A stretch of 39,835 bases of DNA from Clostridium sp. CAG:451 (GTDB lineage Bacteria; Bacillota_I; Bacilli_A; RF39; UBA660): the NCBI GenBank assembly GCA_000438295.1, contig FR901078.1, positions 1-39,835 on the forward strand, in the 5' to 3' direction. The position numbers and the translations under genes were made by a program. Below are positions 1 through 9,022 of the stretch, piece after piece (the stretch's first letter is position 1; each line of letters begins with the position of its first letter). Under the pieces are notes generated by a model that had not been told where the DNA came from, did no database searches, and saw nothing but the letters and a program-made list of their open reading frames with translations.

Positions 1-1845
1 GTAAAACAAGATAATTATTTTACCTTTGCTCTTAAAAATAATGGCGTAATAGATTCAGCATATACTATCTATTTAGAAGATCAACCCTTGGATAATGGTG
101 ATATAAGAGTAGGACAAAGTTATGTCCATTATAATCTAGAAAAAGATAGTAGTGTTTTACCTGCTAAAGCTTTAGAAGGAGACCAAGCAATAGATAAAGG
201 TATTATTAAAAAGAATCAAACAATTAATTATAAGATGAGGTTGTGGTTTGCAAATGATATACCTCAATCAGAAGAAAATAAAGTATTTAAAGCCAAACTA
301 AATATAGTAGGTAGTCAAAATACTAGAATGATGGCTAGTAATGATTATTTTGGTAGTCTTTGGAACAGAAAACAAGATACAGTAACAAAGATAGTATTTC
401 AAGATTCAATTAATAAAATAGAGGGAGAAAGTGAGTCCTGGGATATATCATCTGCTAAGAATAAAACAGTAATGGCAAGACTAGTACCAAATACGGATGA
501 TACAACAACCAATACTTTGTATATACAAGGTAATGGTGGAGTGATAGCTAATTATAATAGTGAGGGCCTATTTCGCAGCTTTTATAAATTAAACGAGATA
601 GAAAATGTAAATTTACTTGATACATCAAACGTAACAAATATGAGTGGTATGTTTTATTATTGTTACAAATTGACGAGTTTAGATGTAAGTAATTTCAACA
701 CCTCAAACGTAACAAATATGAGCTATGTGTTTTATAGGTGCAGATTAACAAGTCTAGATGTAAGTAATTTTGATACATCACAAGTAACAGATATGGAGAA
801 TATGTTTTCTGGATGCAGTGGTTTAACAAGTCTAGATTTAAGTAACTTTGATACATCACAAGTAACTGATATGAGTCAAATGTTTAATTATTGTAGTAAA
901 TTGACAAGTCTAGATGTAAGTAAGTTTGATACATCAGAAGTAACAAACATGAGTCATATGTTTTATGAATGTAACAATTTAACAGGCCTAGATTTAAGTA
1001 AATTCGATACCTCAAAAGTAACAATGATGAATTCTATGTTTTTTTCATGTAGCAGATTAACCAGTCTAGATGTAAGTAGTTTTGATACATCAAAGGTAAC
1101 AACTATGGATAGTATGTTTTCTTACTGTAGCAGTTTAACTAGTTTAGATTTAAGTAACTTTAATACCTCAAACGTAACAGGTATGAGTGTTATGTTTTCT
1201 GACTGTAGCAGTTTAACAAACTTAGATTTAAGTAAGTTTGATACATCAAAAGTAACAAATATGAGTCATATGTTTGGTAATTGCAGAGGTTTAACAAGTC
1301 TAGATGTAAGTAATTTTAATACATCAAAAGTAACAAATATGAAGAGTATGTTTTCTGGATATAGCAGTTTAACTAGTTTAGATTTAAGTAATTTTGATAC
1401 ATCACAAGTAACTGATATGAGTGGAATGTTTTCTGGATGTAGGAATTTAACAAGTCTAGATGTAAGTAAGTTTGATACATCACAAGTAACAAATATGGCT
1501 AGTATGTTTTCTTCATGTAGCGGATTAACCAGTCTAGATTTAAGTAATTTTGATATATCAAAAGTAAAAGATATGAGTCATATGTTTTATGAATGTAGCA
1601 GTTTAACAAGTCTAGATATAAGTAAGTTTGATACATCGCAAGTAACAAGTATAGGTTATATGTTTGCTAGCTGTAGCAGCTTAACAAATCTAGATTTTAG
1701 AAAAGCTACATTTGATAAAGTAACTAGTTATGATGGTATGTTTAACACTACTCCATCTACTATAAACATAATAACTAAAGATGCTACTACTAAGGCATGG
1801 TTAGAAGATAAGTTGGGTGGTAAAGGAACTGTTGTTATTGCTTAA
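1..1845 (+). CDS. BspA-like surface protein with DUF285 repeats (5' end outside window)
   Basis: The frame is open from base 1, so this is the C-terminal 614 residues of a longer protein; the TTG at 88 is not a real start. The first ~190 residues look like a TasA/SipW-type beta-rich surface domain. From base 616 there are 15 tandem units of 26 residues (78 bp) of the form FDTSxVTxMSxMFxxCSxLT followed by SLDVSx, the BspA-type leucine-rich DUF285 repeat of Bacillota surface proteins and adhesins. Unit 2 is one residue short and unit 15 is degenerate. Most units carry one Cys. No LPxTG motif or C-terminal membrane segment is present, so anchoring must lie in the missing N-terminus or be absent. 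A likely role is cell-surface binding; the ligand is unknown. Confidence 0.88.
   Translation, partial: VKQDNYFTFALKNNGVIDSAYTIYLEDQPLDNGDIRVGQSYVHYNLEKDSSVLPAKALEGDQAIDKGIIKKNQTINYKMRLWFANDIPQSEENKVFKAKLNIVGSQNTRMMASNDYFGSLWNRKQDTVTKIVFQDSINKIEGESESWDISSAKNKTVMARLVPNTDDTTTNTLYIQGNGGVIANYNSEGLFRSFYKLNEIENVNLLDTSNVTNMSGMFYYCYKLTSLDVSNFNTSNVTNMSYVFYRCRLTSLDVSNFDTSQVTDMENMFSGCSGLTSLDLSNFDTSQVTDMSQMFNYCSKLTSLDVSKFDTSEVTNMSHMFYECNNLTGLDLSKFDTSKVTMMNSMFFSCSRLTSLDVSSFDTSKVTTMDSMFSYCSSLTSLDLSNFNTSNVTGMSVMFSDCSSLTNLDLSKFDTSKVTNMSHMFGNCRGLTSLDVSNFNTSKVTNMKSMFSGYSSLTSLDLSNFDTSQVTDMSGMFSGCRNLTSLDVSKFDTSQVTNMASMFSSCSGLTSLDLSNFDISKVKDMSHMFYECSSLTSLDISKFDTSQVTSIGYMFASCSSLTNLDFRKATFDKVTSYDGMFNTTPSTINIITKDATTKAWLEDKLGGKGTVVIA
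616..1782 (+). repeat. 15 tandem 78-bp coding repeats (one of 75 bp)
   Basis: Units begin at 616, 694, 769 (after the 75-bp unit 2), 847 and then every 78 bp to 1705. Neighbouring units are highly similar at DNA level, with phrases such as AGTAATTTTGATACATCA recurring. Recombination could therefore change unit number without shifting the frame. Confidence 0.93.
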
Positions 1846-1849
1846 TTAA

Positions 1850-1870
1850 GGGAAAAATATTTTCTCTTTT
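1850..1870 (+). terminator. Intrinsic terminator after the BspA-like gene
   Basis: GGGAAAA (1850-1856) pairs with TTTTCTC (1860-1866) with one G-U pair and is followed by a short T tract. Confidence 0.5.
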
Positions 1871-1892
1871 TCTTTGTATTTAAATGTTTTTG

Positions 1893-1901
1893 TGATACAA
1901 T
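1893..1901 (+). promoter_or_regulatory. Extended -10 promoter of the HerA-like gene
   Basis: TGATACAAT fits TGn plus a -10 hexamer, about 12 bases before the AGGAG ribosome-binding site at 1913-1917. No strong -35 is visible. Confidence 0.45.
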
Positions 1902-1929
1902 TATTACAAGATAGGAGTTGGCTTATTAT

Positions 1930-4155
1930 ATGTTTGATAGAATTATTTATATAGGTGATCAAGGTGCACAAATTAAATTAAAAGATAAAGAACACCTTGC
2001 TATGAATTTGATGAATCTGCATCTTGTTATTGAAGATGAAAATAAAAAAATATTAGCAGAAGTAGATGATTTACAAGATGATATTGTAAAGGTACGTTTT
2101 TTAGGGGAGATAGTAAATGGTAAACTAGTAGGCGGTGTTTTAAGAAAACCTAAGATTGATGCTAGTATTAGAGTGATTGAACAAAGTGAAATACCAATGA
2201 TAGTAGGTCGTGATGAACCAGGATATATGTTACTAGGAGTTAGTCCATTTTATAATGACCATCCAGTATACTTAGATGTTAATAACTTCTTTAGTAATCA
2301 CTTTGCTATATTTGGTAATAGTGGTAGTGGTAAGAGTTGTGGTATCTCTAGGATTATGCAAAATATGTTTATGGATAAAAGATTATTTCCTTATAAATCT
2401 AATATCTTAATCTTTGATGCTTCAGGAGAGTATTATAATGCTTTTAAAGATTTAAATAGAATAGATGGTAATTATCATTATAGATTTATTACTACTAATG
2501 AAACTGATGGAATAGGTGAACCATTAAGACTTCCAATATTCTTACTTAATGAGACTGATATAGCTTTACTTTTGCAAGCTTCAAATCATTCACAATTACC
2601 AATCATTGAAAGAATGCTAAAACTAGCTAGAATCTTTGCCCAAGGTGGGGATGCTAATAGATATAAAAACCATTTAATTGCTAAAGCTATTATGACTATA
2701 CTATATAGTAATGAAACGTCTCCTCATAAAAGAAATGAAGTATTCTCAATACTTGCTAGTTGTTCTACACCAGAATTTAATTTAGAGTCACCTGTTCAAG
2801 GTATTGGTTATGTTAGAAAGTTTAGAGAGTGTTTCTTAATTGATTCACATGGACAATTCTCTGAAAGTGTTTTATTAACTGAATATGTATCAAGCTTTAT
2901 TCATGAAGAGTTTGATGACTATGAACCACCTAAGGAGTGCTATTATACATTAGAAGATTTAGAGAAAGCCTTAAACTTTACATTAATTAGTGAAGGATGG
3001 CTTCGTAATGAGAAAACTTATGGTGATTCAGTAACTCTTAGAGTTAGACTTCACTCTTTAATAACTTCTAATAATGCTAAGTATTTCTCTAGCCCTAGTG
3101 GTAGATATGAAAATCTAGAAACTTATTTATCTAACTTAATAATTTCTAATGGTACAAAATATCAAATTATAAATATTAATTTAGATGATGTAGATGATGA
3201 TTTTGCTAAAGTAATAACTAAAGTTTATTCAAGACTATTATTTGAATTTACTAAAGGATTAAAGAATAGAGCAAGTATTCCTTTCCATATTCTTGTTGAA
3301 GAAGCTCATAGATATATTCAAAATGATACAGATAGATTCTTAATAGGTTATAATATATTTGAACGTATTGCTAAGGAAGGAAGAAAGTATGGATTAATTC
3401 TAGGACTTATTTCCCAAAGACCAGTAGAATTATCTGATACAGTTATTTCTCAATGTTCTAACTTCTTAATATTTAAGATGAACCATCCCGTTGATGTTGA
3501 CTATATTAGAAAAATGGTACCAAATATTTCTGATGATGTTGTTGAAAAACAAAAGACATTGCAATCTGGTACTTGTCTTGGATTTGGTAGTGCTTTTAAA
3601 ATACCACTTATTGTTAAATTAAAGATGCCTGATCCTATGCCTAAGAGTGGTAACTGTGATGTTGTTAGTATTTGGAATGGTAATATAAATATTTCTCATA
3701 CTCCTAGTGTTAGTGTACAAACACAGCCAGTAGTAGAAGAGACTAAACAATCTTTTATAACTCAACAAGGTATAAAAGAGGTTAATAATCAACCAATTGT
3801 TATGTCAGAAACTACTCAACCAGTTGTTGAAGAAATTAAACCAAGTTTTATAACTCCACAAAATATGGGTGGAGTTGATAACAAACTGGATAGTAGTACT
3901 TCACCGATTGTTATGCCAGAAACTATTCAACCAGTTGTTGAAGCCACTAGTCCAACCCCTGTAACTGTCCAAAATACTAATATTGAACAAACACCTAATA
4001 ATCAAGTAGTTTCACAACCGTCAAATGTTATTAATTTTGGTGTTAGTACTAATAATCAACCTATTAGTCCAATGCCTGCAACTGATACAATAAGTCCAAT
4101 TCCAGAGGTAATGCCTGGTGATAATAATGGAAATACTCCACCAACTTTTATGTAA
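1930..4155 (+). CDS. HerA/VirB4-like ATPase (DUF87)
   Basis: The protein is 741 aa from ATG 1930. An upstream in-frame TTG at 1918 abuts the AGGAG site directly and is unlikely to be used. Residues ~1-110 form a beta-rich N-terminal domain of the HAS-barrel type. The Walker A motif GNSGSGKS is at ~129-136 and the Walker B-like motif ILVEEAHRY is near 455, the arrangement of HerA/FtsK-superfamily hexameric pumps. The last ~150 residues are a Pro/Gln/Thr/Val-rich low-complexity tail with degenerate repeats around QPVVEE, probably disordered. HerA proteins usually act in DNA end processing with NurA, but no nurA is adjacent. The gene stands alone between terminators, so its partner is unknown. 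Confidence 0.75.
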   Translation: MFDRIIYIGDQGAQIKLKDKEHLAMNLMNLHLVIEDENKKILAEVDDLQDDIVKVRFLGEIVNGKLVGGVLRKPKIDASIRVIEQSEIPMIVGRDEPGYMLLGVSPFYNDHPVYLDVNNFFSNHFAIFGNSGSGKSCGISRIMQNMFMDKRLFPYKSNILIFDASGEYYNAFKDLNRIDGNYHYRFITTNETDGIGEPLRLPIFLLNETDIALLLQASNHSQLPIIERMLKLARIFAQGGDANRYKNHLIAKAIMTILYSNETSPHKRNEVFSILASCSTPEFNLESPVQGIGYVRKFRECFLIDSHGQFSESVLLTEYVSSFIHEEFDDYEPPKECYYTLEDLEKALNFTLISEGWLRNEKTYGDSVTLRVRLHSLITSNNAKYFSSPSGRYENLETYLSNLIISNGTKYQIININLDDVDDDFAKVITKVYSRLLFEFTKGLKNRASIPFHILVEEAHRYIQNDTDRFLIGYNIFERIAKEGRKYGLILGLISQRPVELSDTVISQCSNFLIFKMNHPVDVDYIRKMVPNISDDVVEKQKTLQSGTCLGFGSAFKIPLIVKLKMPDPMPKSGNCDVVSIWNGNINISHTPSVSVQTQPVVEETKQSFITQQGIKEVNNQPIVMSETTQPVVEEIKPSFITPQNMGGVDNKLDSSTSPIVMPETIQPVVEATSPTPVTVQNTNIEQTPNNQVVSQPSNVINFGVSTNNQPISPMPATDTISPIPEVMPGDNNGNTPPTFM

Positions 4156-4165
4156 TTTAAAATTT

Positions 4166-4194
4166 AAAGACACTTGTAAAAGATGTCTTTTTCT
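4166..4194 (+). terminator. Intrinsic terminator after the HerA-like gene
   Basis: AAAGACA (4166-4172) pairs with TGTCTTT (4184-4190), followed by TTTCTT. A TATAAT at 4197-4202 directly after it is probably the -10 of the next gene. Confidence 0.65.
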
Positions 4195-4226
4195 TGTATA
4201 ATTTAGATAAGATTGGGGTTGATATC

Positions 4227-5435
4227 ATGCCTTTAGAAATATTTAAGATGCCTGAAGTGTTAAATCTTCTTCATGATACATTAGAATCTTCTAAAACTAT
4301 TAATAAAGTATCAGTCTTTTCCCCTAATGGAGAAAAGTATGGCTATAATCAGTACTCCCTAATGATAGTAATGGACTTTTTAATAAAATATTGTATTGTT
4401 ATAAAAGATACCAATAATTTTTTATATTGTATGGACGAGTTAAAAAAAATGGTTTATAGCTATAATGATCATAAAGAATTAGTTTTATGGTCTAATGAAT
4501 TATTAGGAGAATTAATAAGATTAAAACTTAATTTAACTGATAAAACATCTAGTGATAATAAAAGAAAAATCTTATCATATCTATATGAAGAATATATAGT
4601 TAATGGTTATATGTTTCATAGTTTTCCAAGTGCTTTTAAAGAATTAGTAGAAGAAAAGGGAATTGATGCTAAAGATTATTCTTATCCTGTATTTTATATG
4701 AAAAAACTTTACTATATCTTTAAAAATCATAAGTATAATGATATGATACCTAAATATTTACTTGATGGTATTACATCTATTTCTATAACAGATTCACCAG
4801 CGATGGCTTATTATTATGCTTTTAGAAGTCCTCAGTATTTTTGTAATTTAGTAGCTACTTCTAAATATTATAAAGATAATGCTAGTTATGATTATGAAGC
4901 TTATTATCGTAAAGATATGGATGCTTGTAGAAATAACTTGTTACTTTTAGCAAAACATTTAAACATGACTGATAAAGAAAAAGATACAGTAGTAGCAGCT
5001 TTTTCTAAACAGTGGAATTTATTAGATGCTAGTAATTTATTACCTGAAATAGCTTTTATTTCTAGAAAAGATGTAGGAAAAGATAGTCTAGATGATATAG
5101 ATGAAATAATTAAAAAGTCAAAATATGAAGATTTAGTTGTTTCTATAGCTAGAATTACTGATAGTAAGTATTCTCATATTAGAAGATATTCTCCTTTATT
5201 TCCACTTAGTTTTACAGTTAAAACTTTTCCTAGTTATAAAGAGATAAAAGAAAATAGGTTTATAGTGAAAGAAAAAGAAGAAGTAGTAGAAAAGAAGGAA
5301 GTACCAGTAATAGTTCCTAAGAGAAGTGTTAGTTATGGTTATGCTACAATTCTTTCGCTGTTAGGATTGCTATTTATCTCTTTAGGTTGTACACTATTTA
5401 TTATATTTAGATATTATGGAATTGGAGGAGTTTAG
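4227..5435 (+). CDS. Unknown protein with one C-terminal membrane segment
   Basis: 402 aa from ATG 4227, behind GGGGTT; a TTG at 4194 lies inside the promoter and is rejected. The first ~340 residues appear soluble, helical and rich in Tyr/Lys, with no motif I recognise. A Glu/Lys/Val-rich linker leads to one hydrophobic segment (about residues 372-394, ILSLLGLLFISLGCTLFIIF). This makes it a tail-anchored protein with a large cytoplasmic domain. The stop codon abuts the fmt start and the fmt ribosome-binding site lies within its last codons, so the two are probably co-transcribed. No function assigned. Confidence 0.7.
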   Translation: MPLEIFKMPEVLNLLHDTLESSKTINKVSVFSPNGEKYGYNQYSLMIVMDFLIKYCIVIKDTNNFLYCMDELKKMVYSYNDHKELVLWSNELLGELIRLKLNLTDKTSSDNKRKILSYLYEEYIVNGYMFHSFPSAFKELVEEKGIDAKDYSYPVFYMKKLYYIFKNHKYNDMIPKYLLDGITSISITDSPAMAYYYAFRSPQYFCNLVATSKYYKDNASYDYEAYYRKDMDACRNNLLLLAKHLNMTDKEKDTVVAAFSKQWNLLDASNLLPEIAFISRKDVGKDSLDDIDEIIKKSKYEDLVVSIARITDSKYSHIRRYSPLFPLSFTVKTFPSYKEIKENRFIVKEKEEVVEKKEVPVIVPKRSVSYGYATILSLLGLLFISLGCTLFIIFRYYGIGGV

Positions 5436-6371
5436 ATGAGTTTAAAAGTAGTATTTATGGGAACCCCTGAGTTTGCTGTTCCTATAGTTAAGTTATTAAA
5501 TGATAATTATGAAGTAGTAGGAGTAGTTACTCAACCTGATAAAATGGTGGGCAGAAAGAAGATTATGACTCCACCTCCTGTTAAAGTTGTTAGTGAAGAG
5601 CTAGGTTTAAAAGTCTTTCAACCAAGACATATAAAAGAAGAGTATCAACCTATTTTAGATTTAAAACCAGACTTAATAGTAACTTGTGCATATGGACAAA
5701 TATTACCAGAAGAGATACTTAATTATCCTAAGTATGGTTGTATTAATGTTCATGCTTCTCTTTTACCAAAACTAAGGGGAGGGGCACCAATTCATCATGC
5801 TATAATTGATGGCTATAAAGAAACTGGTATTACTATTATGTATATGTCTAAAAAGATGGATCAAGGTGATATCTTAACTCAAGTTAAAACGGAAATAAGA
5901 GATGATGATACTTTAGGTACATTACAATATAAATTAAGTGAGATGGCTAAAGATTTATTAAAAGCTACTATTCCCTTATTAATTGATAAAAAGATAGTTC
6001 CTCTAAAACAAAAAGAAGAAGAAGCAACTTATGGTTATAATATTTCAAGAGAAGAAGAAAAAATAGATTTTAATAAGACTTGTGAAGAGGTAGATAGACA
6101 AGTAAGAGGATTAAATCCTGTACCAGCTTGTTATACGACTCTTGATGGTAAAAGATTAAAAGTATATGATGTTCGTTTTGGTGATAAGTATTATACAAAT
6201 ACTGAAAATGGTACAATAGTTGATTTTCATCATGATGGTTTTAGTGTTGTTTGTGGTGGAAAAGAATTAGTAATTACTGATCTTGCCCTAGAAGGTAAGA
6301 GAAGATGTGCTGCTAAAGACTTTTTAAATGGGGTATCGAAAGAAGAATTGAAAGGAAAAGTATTAAGATAA
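5436..6371 (+). CDS. fmt: Methionyl-tRNA formyltransferase
   Basis: 311 aa, the usual family length. It transfers a formyl group from 10-formyl-THF to Met-tRNA(fMet) for translation initiation. The N-terminus KVVFMGTPEFAVP is the family signature. The formyltransferase active site is complete: N104 and H106 in INVHASLLP, the following KLRGGAPIHHAI loop, and D142 in KMDQGDIL. The C-terminal ~100 residues are the OB-like tRNA-binding domain (NPVPACYTTLDG). The ribosome-binding site GGAGG lies inside the upstream gene. The usual partners def, priA and rsmB are not adjacent; fmt sits in a cluster of membrane-anchored unknowns. Confidence 0.97.
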   Translation: MSLKVVFMGTPEFAVPIVKLLNDNYEVVGVVTQPDKMVGRKKIMTPPPVKVVSEELGLKVFQPRHIKEEYQPILDLKPDLIVTCAYGQILPEEILNYPKYGCINVHASLLPKLRGGAPIHHAIIDGYKETGITIMYMSKKMDQGDILTQVKTEIRDDDTLGTLQYKLSEMAKDLLKATIPLLIDKKIVPLKQKEEEATYGYNISREEEKIDFNKTCEEVDRQVRGLNPVPACYTTLDGKRLKVYDVRFGDKYYTNTENGTIVDFHHDGFSVVCGGKELVITDLALEGKRRCAAKDFLNGVSKEELKGKVLR

Positions 6372-7106
6372 ATGGAAAAGAAAGATACTAAGAAGGTTGT
6401 TAATAATTTATTAAAGTCAGAAAGAGGAAGAGCCATCTTGTTTTTTCTTTTCTATTTTGTTTTCTTTCTGGTTATAATTTTAATGGCTAGAACTAATCTT
6501 AGTAATAATAAGAAGAATAATACTAATACTAGTAATCAATCTACTACTAGTATAAAAGCTGATTATGATTTAAAAAAATTAGAAGAAGGTAATTATCACT
6601 TTACAAGAGAAGAGACAAGAAATAGTATTAAAACTATCTTTACAGGTGAAGCTAATGGGGGAAGAAGTTCTTTCTTAATGACTAGTGATAATGGTATTAA
6701 AAACTTTTTCTCTTATAATGATATTTATTTAGAAAAAGAAAACAATAGTTATAAAGTATCAGTTAATCCTTATTTATATCCTAGACTTAATGATTATTCT
6801 ATCATAAAGAAGATACTTGATACTGCTCATTTGAAAGCAAAGACTACTTATGAAAATGGTAATACTATCTATCAATATGAGATAAGTTCAACCTCACTTT
6901 TATCTATTATGGATAATAAGGAAGTAGATTTAGATGACCAAGTTAATTTAATTAGTTTAACTACAGATGAAAATAAAAATGTAGTAGAAATTATTTATCA
7001 ACTAGATAGTTATCATAGTTATAGTTATAATGTAGTAGAGCATCTTACTATAAAAGTAGATTATAGTGATTATGGTAAAGTTAAGGAACTAGAAATACCA
7101 AGTTAA
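6372..7106 (+). CDS. Membrane-anchored protein of unknown function
   Basis: 244 aa; the ATG follows the fmt stop without a gap, so it is translated in the fmt operon. After a basic cytoplasmic start there is one strong membrane segment (about residues 21-40, AILFFLFYFVFFLVIILMA), then an Asn/Thr/Ser-rich linker and an external domain of ~180 residues rich in Tyr, Ser and beta-type pattern. This fits a single-pass protein with an extracellular domain. I recognise no family. Confidence 0.65.
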   Translation: MEKKDTKKVVNNLLKSERGRAILFFLFYFVFFLVIILMARTNLSNNKKNNTNTSNQSTTSIKADYDLKKLEEGNYHFTREETRNSIKTIFTGEANGGRSSFLMTSDNGIKNFFSYNDIYLEKENNSYKVSVNPYLYPRLNDYSIIKKILDTAHLKAKTTYENGNTIYQYEISSTSLLSIMDNKEVDLDDQVNLISLTTDENKNVVEIIYQLDSYHSYSYNVVEHLTIKVDYSDYGKVKELEIPS

Positions 7107-7175
7107 GATTTGTAATTACAGAAAAATATCACTAATAATTTAGTGTAAATAAAATAGAAGGAGTAAAAGAAGAAA

Positions 7176-8774
7176 ATGGAAAAGAAGAGGCAATTACTAT
7201 TAACAATTGGACTTGTCTTAATATTAGTTCTAATGATAGTAGGAATAAGTTATGCAGCTTTTAAGTTTACTGGGCTAGGTAAGAAGGAAAATACTATTAC
7301 AACAGGTGCAATAACGATGAAGTATACAGAGTCAACTAATACAATAAGTATGAATAATGCTCTACCAACAACTGATGCAACAGGAAAGGTAAGATTAACC
7401 GAAGGAGAATACTTTGATTTTACTTTATCAGGTACAATAAAAGGATCAGAAAACATCAACTGGGAAATAGCAGCAGAGGATGTAACAACAGGTACTAAAA
7501 AGATAGATGGTAAATATATAAAACTATATTTAACAAGTCTAGATGAAAATAATAATGAAACTGAGGTAATGGCACCTAAAGTATATAAAACTGAATCAAC
7601 AGAAAATACATATACAGGAAGACCTACTAATATGATGAGTCTAGCTAAAGGAACAACATCTACAAGTTTCTCAACAAAATACCGTCTTAGAATGTATGTA
7701 GATGAGTCATATAATCCCCAAGGAGATGGAGGCAACTTAGCATTTAGTATAAAGATAAATGCTTATGGTAAAACAGGTGATAAGATACCAGAACCAACAG
7801 CAGCAGAAGTATTAGCAGCTAAAGCAAATGCAGAAGACCTAGATTATAATAGTGCAACAGATGCTCAAAAGAAAGAGATGTGGACATTCACACATGAAGC
7901 AACAGAGCAAACAACAGCACTAACAGATTATCGTTATATAGGAGCTGACCCTAATAACTACGTAAAATTTAATGATGAGTTATGGCGAATAATAGGAGTC
8001 TTTGATACAGATGATGGAACAGGAAAGGTAGAAAAAAGACTAAAGATAATAAGAAATGAATCAATAGGAAGTTATTCATGGGATAACAAAGATACTACAA
8101 CAGGAGCAGAAAATAATTATGGAAAGAATGAATGGGCAGAAGCAAGACTAAATTATTTATTAAATCCAGGACATGAAAGTGAAACTGCAGGAGGAAGCTT
8201 ATATTGGAATAGAGGCGCAGGTAACTGTTATAAAGGCTACCAAAATGCAACTAAGACATGTGATTTTACAACAACGGGATTAACCGAGAAAGCCAAAGCA
8301 ATGATAGTAACTGCTAAGTGGTACCTAGGAGGAACAGAAAGATATAATAGCTCATCAAACGGACTAGCTTCACATTGGTATAAATACGAAAGAGGAACAA
8401 AAGTATATAGTGGAAGAGGTACATCATGGACAGGAAAAGTAGGATTAATGTATCTAAGTGATTATGGATATGCTACAAGTGGAGGAGCAACAACAAATAG
8501 AGCTAGTTGTTTAGCAAAAGAACTAACTAAATGGGATGATAGTTCAGTAAGTGATTGTAAAGATAACGATTGGATGTATAACTCAAGCAAAAGTCAGTGG
8601 ACAATAACGCCCAAGTTTAATACTAACGGTGTATTCTATGTCGATAATACTGGATATGTCAACAGCAATATTGTATACGGCGACTGTGGTGTGCGTCCAG
8701 TCGTACATCTAAAATCCACAATTAAGGTGATATCAGGATCAGGAACGAAAGAATCACCATACATATTGGAATAG
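7176..8774 (+). CDS. TasA/SipW-type surface protein with C-terminal GVRPVV cassette
   Basis: 532 aa, with an N-terminal signal/anchor at residues ~6-28 ending SYAAF, as in SipW-processed TasA/camelysin-like proteins. Residues ~30-200 form the beta-rich N-domain. A second domain starts near residue 245 and contains YRYIGADPNNYVKFNDELW. The C-terminus ends GVRPVVHLKS then KESPYIL, a DUF6273-like tail common in gut Bacillota surface proteins. About 150 bp at the 3' end (8610-8730) change codon style, with many C-ending codons (GTC, AAC, AGC, TAC, GGC, GAC, TGC) unlike the A/T-ending rest of the gene. AAGGAG at 7158-7163 precedes the start. A likely role is in the surface or biofilm matrix; the ligand is unknown. 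Confidence 0.75.
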   Translation: MEKKRQLLLTIGLVLILVLMIVGISYAAFKFTGLGKKENTITTGAITMKYTESTNTISMNNALPTTDATGKVRLTEGEYFDFTLSGTIKGSENINWEIAAEDVTTGTKKIDGKYIKLYLTSLDENNNETEVMAPKVYKTESTENTYTGRPTNMMSLAKGTTSTSFSTKYRLRMYVDESYNPQGDGGNLAFSIKINAYGKTGDKIPEPTAAEVLAAKANAEDLDYNSATDAQKKEMWTFTHEATEQTTALTDYRYIGADPNNYVKFNDELWRIIGVFDTDDGTGKVEKRLKIIRNESIGSYSWDNKDTTTGAENNYGKNEWAEARLNYLLNPGHESETAGGSLYWNRGAGNCYKGYQNATKTCDFTTTGLTEKAKAMIVTAKWYLGGTERYNSSSNGLASHWYKYERGTKVYSGRGTSWTGKVGLMYLSDYGYATSGGATTNRASCLAKELTKWDDSSVSDCKDNDWMYNSSKSQWTITPKFNTNGVFYVDNTGYVNSNIVYGDCGVRPVVHLKSTIKVISGSGTKESPYILE

Positions 8775-8794
8775 AAAAGGGAGGTAGTAGACCC

Positions 8795-8845
8795 GATTCT
8801 GATGGGCGACGTCCAGTCGGGGCGGATGAAAAAAACTTTTAGAAA
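8795..8845 (+). pseudogene. Possible decayed copy of the GVRPVV cassette
   Basis: About 30 bases after the stop of the surface protein lies a GC-rich stretch. GGGCGACGTCCAGTCG (8803-8818) mirrors the gene's own GGCGAC plus GTCCAGTCG at 8680-8704, with about ten bases missing between the two blocks. In one frame it reads GRRPVGADEK, alignable to GVRPVVHLKS. It carries no start and no open gene. I read it as a leftover of a duplicated or exchanged 3' end; the match is short. Confidence 0.3.
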
Positions 8846-8876
8846 ATCAGGATGAAAAACAAACAAAATGAAATAA

Positions 8877-8912
8877 GTGTCCCAAGAGCAGACTGATTGG
8901 CTCTTGGGACAC
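8877..8912. other. 13-bp perfect inverted repeat upstream of ffh
   Basis: GTGTCCCAAGAGC (8877-8889) and GCTCTTGGGACAC (8900-8912) pair perfectly around a 10-base loop. The following + strand bases are GATAAAATTGG, with no T tract, so it is not a canonical terminator in this direction. Its GC content stands out against the flanks. Confidence 0.75.
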
Positions 8913-8968
8913 GATAAAATTGGTGTAAATGATATAATAATTTACATCTTTTTTAATAACAAAATGAA

Positions 8969-8998
8969 TAGACAAAGTAAGTCAAAGTTAGATATAAT
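8969..8998 (+). promoter_or_regulatory. Promoter of ffh
   Basis: TAGACA (8969-8974), an 18-base spacer and TATAAT (8993-8998) form a near-consensus housekeeping promoter. The GGAG ribosome-binding site is at 9011-9014. Confidence 0.6.
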
Positions 8999-9022
8999 AG
9001 ATAAGGAAGTGGAGATGAAAAT

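Noticed and set aside
616..1782. CRISPR array
   Set aside because: The regular 78-bp period is coding (BspA-like repeats) with no separate spacers. No other array was seen in the window.
7250..7735. 161-aa open frame on the minus strand
   Set aside because: Lies entirely within the TasA-like gene; no ribosome-binding site and a low-complexity translation.
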